This document shows positions 56,725 through 64,000 of a DNA stretch of 64,000 nt, piece after piece. Below the pieces are notes generated by a model that had not been told where the DNA came from, did no database searches, and saw nothing but the letters and a program-made list of their open reading frames with translations. Numbering within the stretch: position 1 is the first letter of the stretch; each line of letters starts with the position of its first letter. The DNA is from Pseudonocardia sp. SCN 73-27. Lineage in GTDB: Bacteria > Actinomycetota > Actinomycetes > Mycobacteriales > Pseudonocardiaceae. The position numbers and the translations under genes were made by a program. Location of the stretch: assembly GCA_001725415.1 (NCBI GenBank), contig MEGH01000001.1, positions 1 to 64,000 of the forward strand. The letters run 5' to 3'.

Positions 56725-58131
56725 TCAGCGGCCCAGCGACACCGACGACATGTTGAAGTCCGGCACCCGCAGCGGCGGCATCGCCGTCCGCGTGAACCAG
56801 TCCTTCCATTCCCGCGGGATCGTCGGCACCGTGGCGCCCACCTCCGTCGCGCGGCGCAACACGTCGAGCGGGGAGTAGTTGAAGCGGAAGTTGTGCTCGA
56901 CCTCCGCGACGACCTCGCCCTTCTCCACCAGGTACACCCCGTCCCGGGTCAGACCCGTGAGCAGCAGGCTCGTCGGGTCGACCTCCCGGATGTACCAGAG
57001 ACACGTCAGCAGCAGGCCGCGCTCGGTGCCCGCGACCATCTCGTCGATCGACGACGCCGACCCCGACGGGCCGCCCGTCAGCAACAGGTTGTCGCCGGCC
57101 GGGGTGAACGTCGTGCCGAACTCGACAGCCTCCGCACGCGAGTACACGAGCTCGTTGACGACGCCGTCGCGCACCCAGTCGACCCGCCGCGTCGGCGCGC
57201 CGTTGTCGAACACGCTCGACCCGCCGCCGGAGCTCGACGTGACCAGGAACGGCTCGTACTCCAGGCCGCGGGCCGTCGGGTCGCTCGTCAACGTCAACGG
57301 GAACTCGGTCAGCCGCTCGCCGACGCGCGGACCGTCGGGCCCCGAGAGCGCACTGTGCCCCTCCTGTGCGGCCCGCCCCTCCATCGACCACACCAGGTAA
57401 ACCATCAGGTCGGCCACCGCCGACGGCGGCAGCACCGTCTCGTACCGGCCCGCGGGCAGCGCCGTGCGGCGGGCGCCCCACTCCAGGCGCCGCGACGCGT
57501 CGGCAGCCAGCGCGACCACGTCGACATCGGTGAAGTCGGCCGTGCCCACCGCCGTCCACGCCGACCCCTGCAGGTCCGGCGTCTTGACGTTCAGCTCCAC
57601 CGACCCCGTCGGCTGCACCCAGCGCCGCCGCACACCCGCCGACGTCCCCAGCCAGATCGTGGTGAGCGAATGGCTGGCGAAGCCGTAGTGCCGCAGCTCG
57701 CCCGCCAGCACGTCGGACAGGCCGCTCGCGAGGTCGCCGAACACCTCGATCGACGTGCCCGCCGCCGCATCCGTCCACGTGGGGTCGTCGACCACGTCGG
57801 TGGGCAGCTCCGCCGCATCCCGCGACGGGCCCGCATCGCGGGCCGCCTTCTCGCTGGCCGTCACCAGTTCGTCGAGCTGCAACGGATCGATGATCGCCGC
57901 ACTGGAGCTGACCACACCCGCCGCCGTGCCGCCCTCGACCCGCACCAGCGAGATCACCGTCGTCCGACGCGACGTGCCGAGACCGTTCGTCGTCATCGTG
58001 GAGTTGGCCCAGCGCAGCACCGCCTCGCTGGTCTCGGACACGAGCACGACCCGGCCCGCGACGTCGGCGTCCGTGTGCCGGCCGGCCCCGAGGACCCGCT
58101 CGACGACCTGTTGCGGCGGTAGCACCGTCAC
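56725..58131 (-). CDS. pmbA: TldE/PmbA-type subunit of the TldD/TldE protease
   Basis: 468 residues from GTG 58131, overlapping the TldD stop (GTGA). It is a TldE/PmbA homologue with a middle region AGRYETVLPPSAVADLMVYLVW and a C-terminus ETERGLLLTCLWYIREVDPTSLLLTGLTRDGVYLVEKGEVV-like (the segment around residue 395-435). It lacks the zinc HExxxH motif, as TldE does. It forms a complex with TldD for peptide cleavage and maturation of modified peptides. Confidence 0.88.
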   Translation of the reverse strand: MTVLPPQQVVERVLGAGRHTDADVAGRVVLVSETSEAVLRWANSTMTTNGLGTSRRTTVISLVRVEGGTAAGVVSSSAAIIDPLQLDELVTASEKAARDAGPSRDAAELPTDVVDDPTWTDAAAGTSIEVFGDLASGLSDVLAGELRHYGFASHSLTTIWLGTSAGVRRRWVQPTGSVELNVKTPDLQGSAWTAVGTADFTDVDVVALAADASRRLEWGARRTALPAGRYETVLPPSAVADLMVYLVWSMEGRAAQEGHSALSGPDGPRVGERLTEFPLTLTSDPTARGLEYEPFLVTSSSGGGSSVFDNGAPTRRVDWVRDGVVNELVYSRAEAVEFGTTFTPAGDNLLLTGGPSGSASSIDEMVAGTERGLLLTCLWYIREVDPTSLLLTGLTRDGVYLVEKGEVVAEVEHNFRFNYSPLDVLRRATEVGATVPTIPREWKDWFTRTAMPPLRVPDFNMSSVSLGR

Positions 58132-59639
58132 GACGCCTCCTCCTGCGTGTTCAGGACGTTGACCCCGCGGAACAGCGCCGGCGGGCACCCGTGGCTGACC
58201 GGGGCGATCTGCCCCGGCTGCGCCTTCCCGCAGTTCATCGCCCCGCCCAGCCGCCAGCTCGACGGGCCGCCCACGGCCTCCATCGAGCCCCAGAAGTCCG
58301 TGGTCGTGGCCTGGTAGGCGACATCGCGCAGCTGGCCGGCCAGCCGGCCGTCCTCGATCCGGTAGAACCGCTGCCCGGTGAACTGGAAGTTGTAGCGCTG
58401 CATGTCGATCGACCACGACTTGTCGCCGACCACGTAGATCCCCCGCTCGACGCGGGCGATCAGCTCCTCGGCCGTGGTGTCGCGCTCCGGGTCGGGCTGC
58501 AGCGACACGTTGGCCATCCGCTGGATCGGTACGTGGTGCGGTGAGTCGGCGAAGGCGCAGCCGTTGGACCGCTCCAGGCCCAGCCGCGGCGCGAACGTCC
58601 GGTCGAGCTGGTAGCCGACCAGCACCCCGTCGCGCACCAGGTCCCACTCCGTGGTCTCGACGCCGTCATCGTCGTAACCGACCGTCGCCAACCCGTGCTC
58701 CACCGTCCGGTCGCCCGTGACGTGCATGATCGGCGAGCCGTAGCGCAACGTGCCCAGCTTGTCGGGCGTCGCGAAGCTCGTGCCCGCGTACGCCGCCTCG
58801 TAGCCGATCGCCCTGTCGTACTCCGTGGCGTGCCCGATCGACTCGTGGATCGTCAGCCACAGGTTCGTCGGGTCGATCACCAGGTCCGTCGGGCCCGCCT
58901 GCACCGATGGCGCCTTCGTCTTCTCCGCCAACAGCTCCGGGATCGTGGCCAGCTCGCCGTCCCAGTCCCAGCCGGCGCCCGTGGCGTACTCCCAGCCACG
59001 GCCCGCCGGCGGCGCCAGGGTGCTCATCGTCTCGAATCCGCCCGCCGCCCTGTCGACCGCCGTGGCGGTGAAGCCCGGCTCGATCCGGACCCGCTGCTGC
59101 ACCGTGCGCGTGCCCGCCAGGTCGGCGTAGAACTTGTTCTCCCGCACCTGCGAGACCGACGCCTGCACATGGTCGACACCGTCGGCCGCCAGCAGCCGCT
59201 GCGACCACTCCGTGAGCAGCTCCACCTTCTCCCGCGTGGGCACCACGAACGGATCGACCTCGTAGGCCGACACCCACTCGCCCACGTGCACCGGCTCGTC
59301 GGCCCGCTCCACGCGCTCCCGCGCGACCGGCGCCAACGTGCGCGCGACCGCCACGGCCTGCGCGGCCGTCTCCACGGCCCGCAGCGGCGTCAGCTCGACG
59401 TGCGAGGCGAAACCCCACACCCCGTCGACCACCACACGCACCGCGAGACCCACCGACGTCGAGTCCGACACCCCGGTGACCGAACCGTCGCGCAGCGAGA
59501 TGGACTGGGAGACGATCCGCTCCACCCGCACGTCGGCGTGCTGCGCGCCGAGCTCACGGGCACGGGACAACGCCGCATCGGCCAGCGCGTCGAGCGGCAG
59601 GTCCCGGAACGCCGGGTCGATCCTCGGATCAGGAGCCAC
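58128..59639 (-). CDS. tldD: TldD metallopeptidase
   Basis: 503 residues from a GTG. The zinc site HESIGHATE (HExxxH, ~residue 266) and a downstream Cys near the C-terminus (GGAMNCGKAQPGQIAPVSHGCPPALF) match TldD. N-terminal ADAALSRARELGAQHADVRVER. TldD acts with TldE as an ATP-independent protease, trimming modified peptides such as microcin precursors in E. coli; the substrate here is unknown. It is first of the two-gene operon. Confidence 0.93.
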   Translation of the reverse strand: MAPDPRIDPAFRDLPLDALADAALSRARELGAQHADVRVERIVSQSISLRDGSVTGVSDSTSVGLAVRVVVDGVWGFASHVELTPLRAVETAAQAVAVARTLAPVARERVERADEPVHVGEWVSAYEVDPFVVPTREKVELLTEWSQRLLAADGVDHVQASVSQVRENKFYADLAGTRTVQQRVRIEPGFTATAVDRAAGGFETMSTLAPPAGRGWEYATGAGWDWDGELATIPELLAEKTKAPSVQAGPTDLVIDPTNLWLTIHESIGHATEYDRAIGYEAAYAGTSFATPDKLGTLRYGSPIMHVTGDRTVEHGLATVGYDDDGVETTEWDLVRDGVLVGYQLDRTFAPRLGLERSNGCAFADSPHHVPIQRMANVSLQPDPERDTTAEELIARVERGIYVVGDKSWSIDMQRYNFQFTGQRFYRIEDGRLAGQLRDVAYQATTTDFWGSMEAVGGPSSWRLGGAMNCGKAQPGQIAPVSHGCPPALFRGVNVLNTQEEAS

Positions 59640-59749
59640 GCCTGCAACCTACCCAGCTCCACCGACAAAGATCGACGGCTGCGTTACGGGCGTGAACGTT
59701 TCGGGCCGACCGGCCTCACGGAGGCAGGGCGTCGTGCGAGCGTGCGCGC

Positions 59750-60502
59750 ATGGTCGACCGGTACGCCGAGGCAACGCGGATGCGCCGCGCCGAGCTGACC
59801 GCGCAGCGGGACGCCCTGGCCGGGTACCGGGCGGAGGTACGGACCGTCTGCGGGCTCGCCCGGGCATCGGCCCCGACGCACGTCACGGCCGTGGTGGGAG
59901 CACTCACCGCGGAGTCGGTGCGGTACGTCGACCGGGCCTGCCGTGCCGACCGGATCCGTTTCCCCGGACATGCGCAGGTCGCGGCGGATCGGGCTGTCGG
60001 CCTCGTGCTGCACCGGGTCGGACGCCGGCTGCTGCCGGAGCTGCGCCGGGTCGCGACCGCGCGGGGGCTGCCGGTACAGATCGTCGACACCGGTCCGCCG
60101 GACGCCGCGGCCGTCACCTTGCCCGCACTGCCGCCGCCCGCGCGTCCGTGGCAGGTGCTGCCGGGGTCGCGGACGGTGCTGCCGTGGCTGGGAATGCCGA
60201 TCGTCGGCGCCCCGGCGGTGTCCGGGACGGTCGGCCCGGCGGTGGCGTGCGGGCTGGTCCTGCTCGTGGCGACCGCCGCGGCGCGGTGGGTGGCGGCGGA
60301 CCGGGCCCGACTGCGGCAATGGGTTCCGGGTGTCGCGGCGGCGGTCCGGGCGGCAGCGACGTCGGTGCTCGTCGCGTGGTTGATGCACGTCGAGCAGCAG
60401 GTCGTCGCGGCACTGGACGTGGCGGTCGCGGCCCGGCTCGCAACGATCGAGGGCGAGCTTGCGGCCCTCGCCGAGGGAGAGAATGCCTGTGCCCGAACGT
60501 GA
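59750..60502 (+). CDS. Hypothetical protein with one hydrophobic patch
   Basis: 250 residues from an ATG at 59750. It begins with a helical segment (VDRYAEATRMRRAELTAQRDALAGYRAEV), and the middle carries a hydrophobic stretch VGPAVACGLVLLVATAAARWVA that could be a membrane helix. No family is recognised. Its stop overlaps the start of the next gene by 20 bases, so the two are likely coupled. Confidence 0.55.
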   Translation: MVDRYAEATRMRRAELTAQRDALAGYRAEVRTVCGLARASAPTHVTAVVGALTAESVRYVDRACRADRIRFPGHAQVAADRAVGLVLHRVGRRLLPELRRVATARGLPVQIVDTGPPDAAAVTLPALPPPARPWQVLPGSRTVLPWLGMPIVGAPAVSGTVGPAVACGLVLLVATAAARWVAADRARLRQWVPGVAAAVRAAATSVLVAWLMHVEQQVVAALDVAVAARLATIEGELAALAEGENACART

Positions 60503-60743
60503 TCCGATGGTGGCCGACGACCTCGACGTACCCGGCGGGGCCGGCCTGCCGGGCTTGCCGGTGGTTCTGGGCGCCGACACCGACGAGGACGGCGGCGTCG
60601 ACACCCTGGCAGTGGTCGACGACCTGGACCTGTTGCTGCACATGGACCTCGACGGCGACGGACTCTCCGACGAGGTGCTGGTCGTCGACATGCCCGGCGT
60701 GGAGCCGCGCGGCCGGTGGTGGTCGTGGCTCTGGCCCTGGTAG
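60483..60743 (+). CDS. Acidic small protein with Asp-rich calcium-loop-like segments
   Basis: 86 residues. Asp-rich segments DTDEDGGVDTLAVV and DLDGDGLSDEVLVV resemble D-x-D-G calcium-binding loops, as in dockerin or FG-GAP-type repeats. The C-terminus is RGRWWSWLWPW, rich in Trp. The ATG at 60483 overlaps the previous gene. It may be DUF6802-like (weak recollection). The function is unknown. Confidence 0.6.
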   Translation: MPVPERDPMVADDLDVPGGAGLPGLPVVLGADTDEDGGVDTLAVVDDLDLLLHMDLDGDGLSDEVLVVDMPGVEPRGRWWSWLWPW

Positions 60744-60767
60744 CGGGGGCTGCAACGCCCACACGAC

Positions 60768-60798
60768 GGCGCCGCACCCCTTGCCGGGGTGCGACGCC
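60768..60798. terminator. Hairpin terminator between convergent genes
   Basis: ggcgccgcacccc (60768-60780), loop ttgcc, ggggtgcgacgcc (60786-60798), one mismatch. It lies 24 bases after the acidic-protein stop and 22 bases before the DUF2339 gene's end on the other strand. Confidence 0.8.
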
Positions 60799-60820
60799 GG
60801 GGTCGGGTGCGGCTGGCGGG

Positions 60821-63004
60821 CTACTGCGGCGGGCCCCAGGTGTCGCGACCACCCTGGTCCTGCGGCGGCGGACCCTGCGTGGGCGGCTGGGCCTGCGTGG
60901 GCGGCTGGGCCTGCGTGGGCGGCCGACCCTGGGCGGCCTGGCCCGGCGCCACCGCACCTGCGGGGACCGGCCGGCCTGCGGGCGGAGCCGGCGAGGGGTT
61001 GTCGGTCTGCTCCGCCTCGGCGACGAGCCTCGCGTACCGGACACCAGCCGCCAGCAGCACCAGCCCTGCACCGAGGAAGGCGCCGACGCGAGCGAGGCCG
61101 TCGAGGGAGACGAGGTCGAAGAGGATCAGCTTGGCAACGGCGGCGGCGACGAGCACGAGCCCGGCGATGCGCAGCGGCGTGTTGCGGATGCCTCGGGCCA
61201 GCAGGACGAGGGCGAGGATCGTCCAGGAGACGGTGACGACGGCGTGTCCGGCGACGAACCCGTTGCGGTCGGGGGAGATCAGGACGGCGGTGGCGACGGC
61301 GACGCCGGTGAGGCCGTAGAGCCCGACCAGCCCGGCGATGACCCAGAGGGCGGTGCGACCGTCGCGGGAGCCGAGGAGTCCGGTGCGTTCGAAGGCGACG
61401 AGCATCGCGACGGCGAGCCCGACGAGCAGCACCGCGACGAGCAGCCCGGTGACGAGCGCGCCCTGCTGCGGGAGGCCGCCCCGGATGAAGGGGGGCATGG
61501 GGAAGAGGGCGAGGGCGGTGGGCGGGAGGGGTCGGGCGACGGCGCCGAGCACGCCGAGGATCGCGAAGCCGCCGGCGAACATCAGGGTGATGCGGCTGCG
61601 CAGCATGGCGGCGGCGACGGTGAACCCGATGGCCTCGCCGACGATGACGGCGATGGCGACCTCGCCGGAGAAGGGCAGGGACGTCGCGACGAGGAGTGCG
61701 ACAGCGCCGACGGCGAGGGAGACGACGCGGATCGGCCGGCTGAAGGACGGGACGAGCGCGACGCCGAGCATCAGGACCGCGGCACCTGCGGCGAGGGCGG
61801 CGCCGCCCCAGCCGCCGAGCCGGCCGGCGAGGACGAGGGTGGGCAGGGCGGCGGAGGCCAGCACACCGTGGGCGGGCGCCATGTCGCGCTTGGCCAGGGC
61901 GTAGAGGGCGAACGCGACGCCGACGACGAGTGTCGCGATCGCGGAGGTGCCTGCGGCCCAGAGGGCGGAGCTGCGGGCGACGCCGGCGGCGAGTGCGGTG
62001 TAGAGGACGGCCCAGCCGGCGCCGACGACCAGCAGCCAGGGCCAGTTGCGGCGGAGCGCGACGATCCCGGCGGCGATCTCGAGGACGACGACGAGGCCGC
62101 CGAGGAGCGGCACCCAGCCCTGGGTGACGAACGGTGCGAGGACGGCGGCTCCGACGACGGCTCCGATGGCGAGGGCCTGGAGGCGCCAGACGTCGGCGAG
62201 GCCGAGGCCGCCCGCGGCGACGAGGACGGCGAGCAGGAGGCCGACGGCGGGCGGCAGGTACTCGTACTGGGCGGTCGCCGAGCCGACGACGAGGTAGAGC
62301 GCGGCGACGCCGGTCCCGGCGAGGGCCGCGGCTCCGGTGCGGGCGGTCTCCTTGCGGTGCAGCCAGGCGGCGAGGCCGATCAGGACGACGCCGAGGGCGG
62401 CGCCGGCGACGAGGCGTGCGCCGGGGGAGAACCAGCCGCGGGAGGCGGCCAGGACGAGGAGCATGACGACGCCGAGGAGGGTGACGGCGCCACCGGTCCA
62501 GGCGAGGAGCCGGGCACCGGTCAGCGACGCGGCGCCGGTCTTCCTCGGGGCGGCCGGGGGCCGGGCCGGGGCGTGGGGGGCGTGGAACTGCCGGTTCCAG
62601 GGCGCGCCGGAGCCGGCGGGCGGGTACTGCTGCGGCCAGCCGGTCGCGGGCGCGGCGGCGGGGTGGTTGCCGGGCCAGGGCGTGGCGCCGGGAGCGGTCC
62701 TCCCGGGCGCCGGTGGCCGCGGACCGGAGGGCGGCTGAGCCACTGGCGCCGCCGGCGCAGACGCAGCGGCCGGCACAGCAGGCCCAGAAGCAGCAGCCGG
62801 CGCAGCAGGAGCGGGAGGAGCGGCCGGCGCCACCTCGCGCTCGGGACCGGACCCGGCTCCGGCCCCCCCGTCCGGCGCCGGATCCGGCGGCGTGCCCCGG
62901 AGGGACAGCAGTTCGCCGCCGAGGTCGTCGAGCCGCCGTCCCAGCCTGCCGAGCTCGGCGGCGACGGCGGCGAGCCTGTCGTCTGTCACCTGCGAATCGG
63001 ACAC
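60821..63004 (-). CDS. DUF2339 family multi-pass membrane protein
   Basis: 727 residues from GTG 63004. A short N-terminal coiled segment (LAAVAAELGRLGRRLDDLG) is followed by a Pro/Ala/Gly-rich linker and then more than twenty hydrophobic helices running to about residue 660. The C-terminus is a proline/glutamine-rich tail (PPTQAQPPTQ), encoded by 18-bp tandem repeats near 60875-60925. This is the DUF2339 type, a large membrane protein of unknown function. ATG alternatives upstream are not needed. Confidence 0.85.
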   Translation of the reverse strand: MSDSQVTDDRLAAVAAELGRLGRRLDDLGGELLSLRGTPPDPAPDGGAGAGSGPEREVAPAAPPAPAAPAAASGPAVPAAASAPAAPVAQPPSGPRPPAPGRTAPGATPWPGNHPAAAPATGWPQQYPPAGSGAPWNRQFHAPHAPARPPAAPRKTGAASLTGARLLAWTGGAVTLLGVVMLLVLAASRGWFSPGARLVAGAALGVVLIGLAAWLHRKETARTGAAALAGTGVAALYLVVGSATAQYEYLPPAVGLLLAVLVAAGGLGLADVWRLQALAIGAVVGAAVLAPFVTQGWVPLLGGLVVVLEIAAGIVALRRNWPWLLVVGAGWAVLYTALAAGVARSSALWAAGTSAIATLVVGVAFALYALAKRDMAPAHGVLASAALPTLVLAGRLGGWGGAALAAGAAVLMLGVALVPSFSRPIRVVSLAVGAVALLVATSLPFSGEVAIAVIVGEAIGFTVAAAMLRSRITLMFAGGFAILGVLGAVARPLPPTALALFPMPPFIRGGLPQQGALVTGLLVAVLLVGLAVAMLVAFERTGLLGSRDGRTALWVIAGLVGLYGLTGVAVATAVLISPDRNGFVAGHAVVTVSWTILALVLLARGIRNTPLRIAGLVLVAAAVAKLILFDLVSLDGLARVGAFLGAGLVLLAAGVRYARLVAEAEQTDNPSPAPPAGRPVPAGAVAPGQAAQGRPPTQAQPPTQAQPPTQGPPPQDQGGRDTWGPPQ

Positions 63005-63158
63005 AACGCAGAGAATGACGATCTCCGGGGCGTCACGGATGCGTAGTTGCACCCTGCGGAGGTCACGGATCGGTTACAACGTCCGGACCGGGCCCCGCCG
63101 GGGTCGCGAGGACATCGGGAAGAATTGATGCGCCAGCCCCGGACCGACAGCGGAGACG

Positions 63159-63911
63159 ATGACCGTGCACCCCGAGACCGTGACCGATGCGACGGCCGAC
63201 GGGGGCGCGCGGCGGCCGAACCGGATTCCGAGTTTCGTCCATCAGCGCAACCGGCTGACGGAGGGCCAGCAGTCGGCGTGGGACAGGTTGTGGGGCACGT
63301 TCGGCCGGGATGTCGACGATCTCGTCGGCGGCCGGGAGCCGTTCGCGCCGGCTGTGTGGTTCGGTCGTGAGGCGCCGGTGGTGCTGGAGATCGGGTCGGG
63401 CATGGGGGAGACGACGGCGGCGCTGGCGGCAGCGGCGCCGGAGGTCGACCACGTCGCGGTGGAGGTGTTCGAGCCGGGTCTGGCGCAGCTGTTGCTTCGG
63501 ATCGAGGACGCCGGGCTGCGCAACCTGTTGCTCCTGAGGGGTGACGCGGTGGCCCTGCTCGACTCGTGCATCCCGGTGGATTCGCTCGACGGCATCCGGA
63601 TCTTCTTCCCGGACCCGTGGCAGAAGCGGCGGCACCGCAAGCGGCGGTTGGTGCAGCCGGAGTTCGTGGCGTTGGCGGCGTCACGGCTGCGGCCTGGGGC
63701 GATGTTGCACATGGCGACCGACTGGGCCGACTACGCCGTCCAGATGCGCGAGGTCGCGGACGCCGAACGGTCGCTGCGGCGGGCGCCGGGCGTCGGGCCG
63801 GACGGCTTCCTGCCGCGACCCGAATGGCGGCCGGTGTCGAAGTTCGAACAACGGGCGGTCGTGGAGGAACGGGCGATTTTCGACCTGATGTACGAACGAG
63901 TGTCACATTAG
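63159..63911 (+). CDS. trmB: tRNA (guanine-N7-)-methyltransferase
   Basis: 250 residues. The SAM-binding motif EIGSGMGETTAALA (~75-88), VAVEVFEPGLAQLL and the TrmB signature RIFFPDPWQKRRHRKRRLVQPEFV (~147-170) are present, plus the late FEQRAVVEERAIFDL. It methylates G46 of tRNAs. In M. tuberculosis trmB (Rv0208c) lies near pckA and mmpL3. Here the neighbour downstream begins at 63998. Confidence 0.94.
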   Translation: MTVHPETVTDATADGGARRPNRIPSFVHQRNRLTEGQQSAWDRLWGTFGRDVDDLVGGREPFAPAVWFGREAPVVLEIGSGMGETTAALAAAAPEVDHVAVEVFEPGLAQLLLRIEDAGLRNLLLLRGDAVALLDSCIPVDSLDGIRIFFPDPWQKRRHRKRRLVQPEFVALAASRLRPGAMLHMATDWADYAVQMREVADAERSLRRAPGVGPDGFLPRPEWRPVSKFEQRAVVEERAIFDLMYERVSH

Positions 63912-63983
63912 GGCAACGGTGACATACTGAGAGTCACCGGGTACAAAGACTCAGGAACGCTCCCCGTATCCATCGAGTGACTT

Positions 63984-64000
63984 CCTGGAGGCTTTCCGTG
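63984..64000 (+). promoter_or_regulatory. Ribosome-binding site and start codon of the next gene
   Basis: tggaggctttccgtg: a GGAGG followed seven bases later by a GTG at 63998-64000, with the coding sequence beyond the window. The 87 bases between trmB and this codon hold no terminator, so read-through from trmB is possible. The product cannot be named. Confidence 0.6.

Overview
The window is high-GC DNA, rich in GTG starts and 4-base stop/start overlaps, from an actinomycete of the Pseudonocardia/Amycolatopsis type (order Pseudonocardiales). Three things support this: an isoniazid-inducible-type cluster (iniR, two iniB paralogues, iniA, iniC), a GTP-type pckG and trmB as in mycobacterial chromosomes, and many actinobacterial families (VanW, FxsA, Rv1733c-like, DUF3558, DUF2339, HelD). 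The genus is an inference.

Layout. 1-1250: the likely end of an integrated element. It has a truncated SLATT/DUF4231 membrane protein and ends at a 3' half of tRNA-Gly. The first ~85 bases carry an unrelated ParE-like fragment. 1255-6060: a divergent TetR/FAD-monooxygenase pair with twin operators, a VOC protein, a broken P-loop kinase and a HelD-type RNA polymerase-associated helicase. 6180-11650: membrane proteins, a second FAD monooxygenase, MmcQ/YjbR, DMT and MFS transporters. 11880-24071: the Ini region. A membrane-anchored Hsp70-like ATPase is divergent from iniB1-iniB2-iniA-iniC, and the STAND/LuxR regulator iniR lies further right on the minus strand. A DUF3558 lipoprotein pair and a gene-poor stretch separate iniC from iniR. 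24259-35858: Tat-exported peptidoglycan amidase, FadE-type acyl-CoA dehydrogenase, CBS protein, VanW protein, lone GroES-like protein, an AAA ATPase, SIMPL, Rv1733c-like and FxsA proteins. 35928-39470: a 2-oxoacid dehydrogenase operon (E1 alpha, E1 beta, E2). 39719-43322: a small antitoxin-like protein, a polar amino-acid ABC importer operon and an AhpD-like protein. 43384-49603: a 645-residue protein of unknown function, a MctP-like symporter with DUF3311 partner, and pckG. 49842-56421: a hydrolase, a WYL regulator, frameshifted argP next to lysE/argO, an MFS exporter/TetR pair and small proteins. 56725-64000: the TldD/TldE pair, two overlapping unknown genes, a DUF2339 membrane protein, trmB and the start codon of the next gene.

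How the genes fit together. The Ini block reads as an envelope-stress module: a regulator (IniR), two secreted or surface Asn/Asp/Gly-repeat proteins (IniB), two dynamin-like membrane-remodelling GTPases (IniA, IniC) and a membrane Hsp70-like protein without a substrate-binding domain. The central halves of the two iniB genes are almost identical at an exact 954-bp offset. iniC is preceded by two 72-bp direct repeats, the second of which supplies its ribosome-binding site. Central metabolism is represented by the 2-oxoacid dehydrogenase, the acyl-CoA dehydrogenase, monocarboxylate uptake and PEP carboxykinase. No CRISPR array, rRNA operon or complete transposase was seen.
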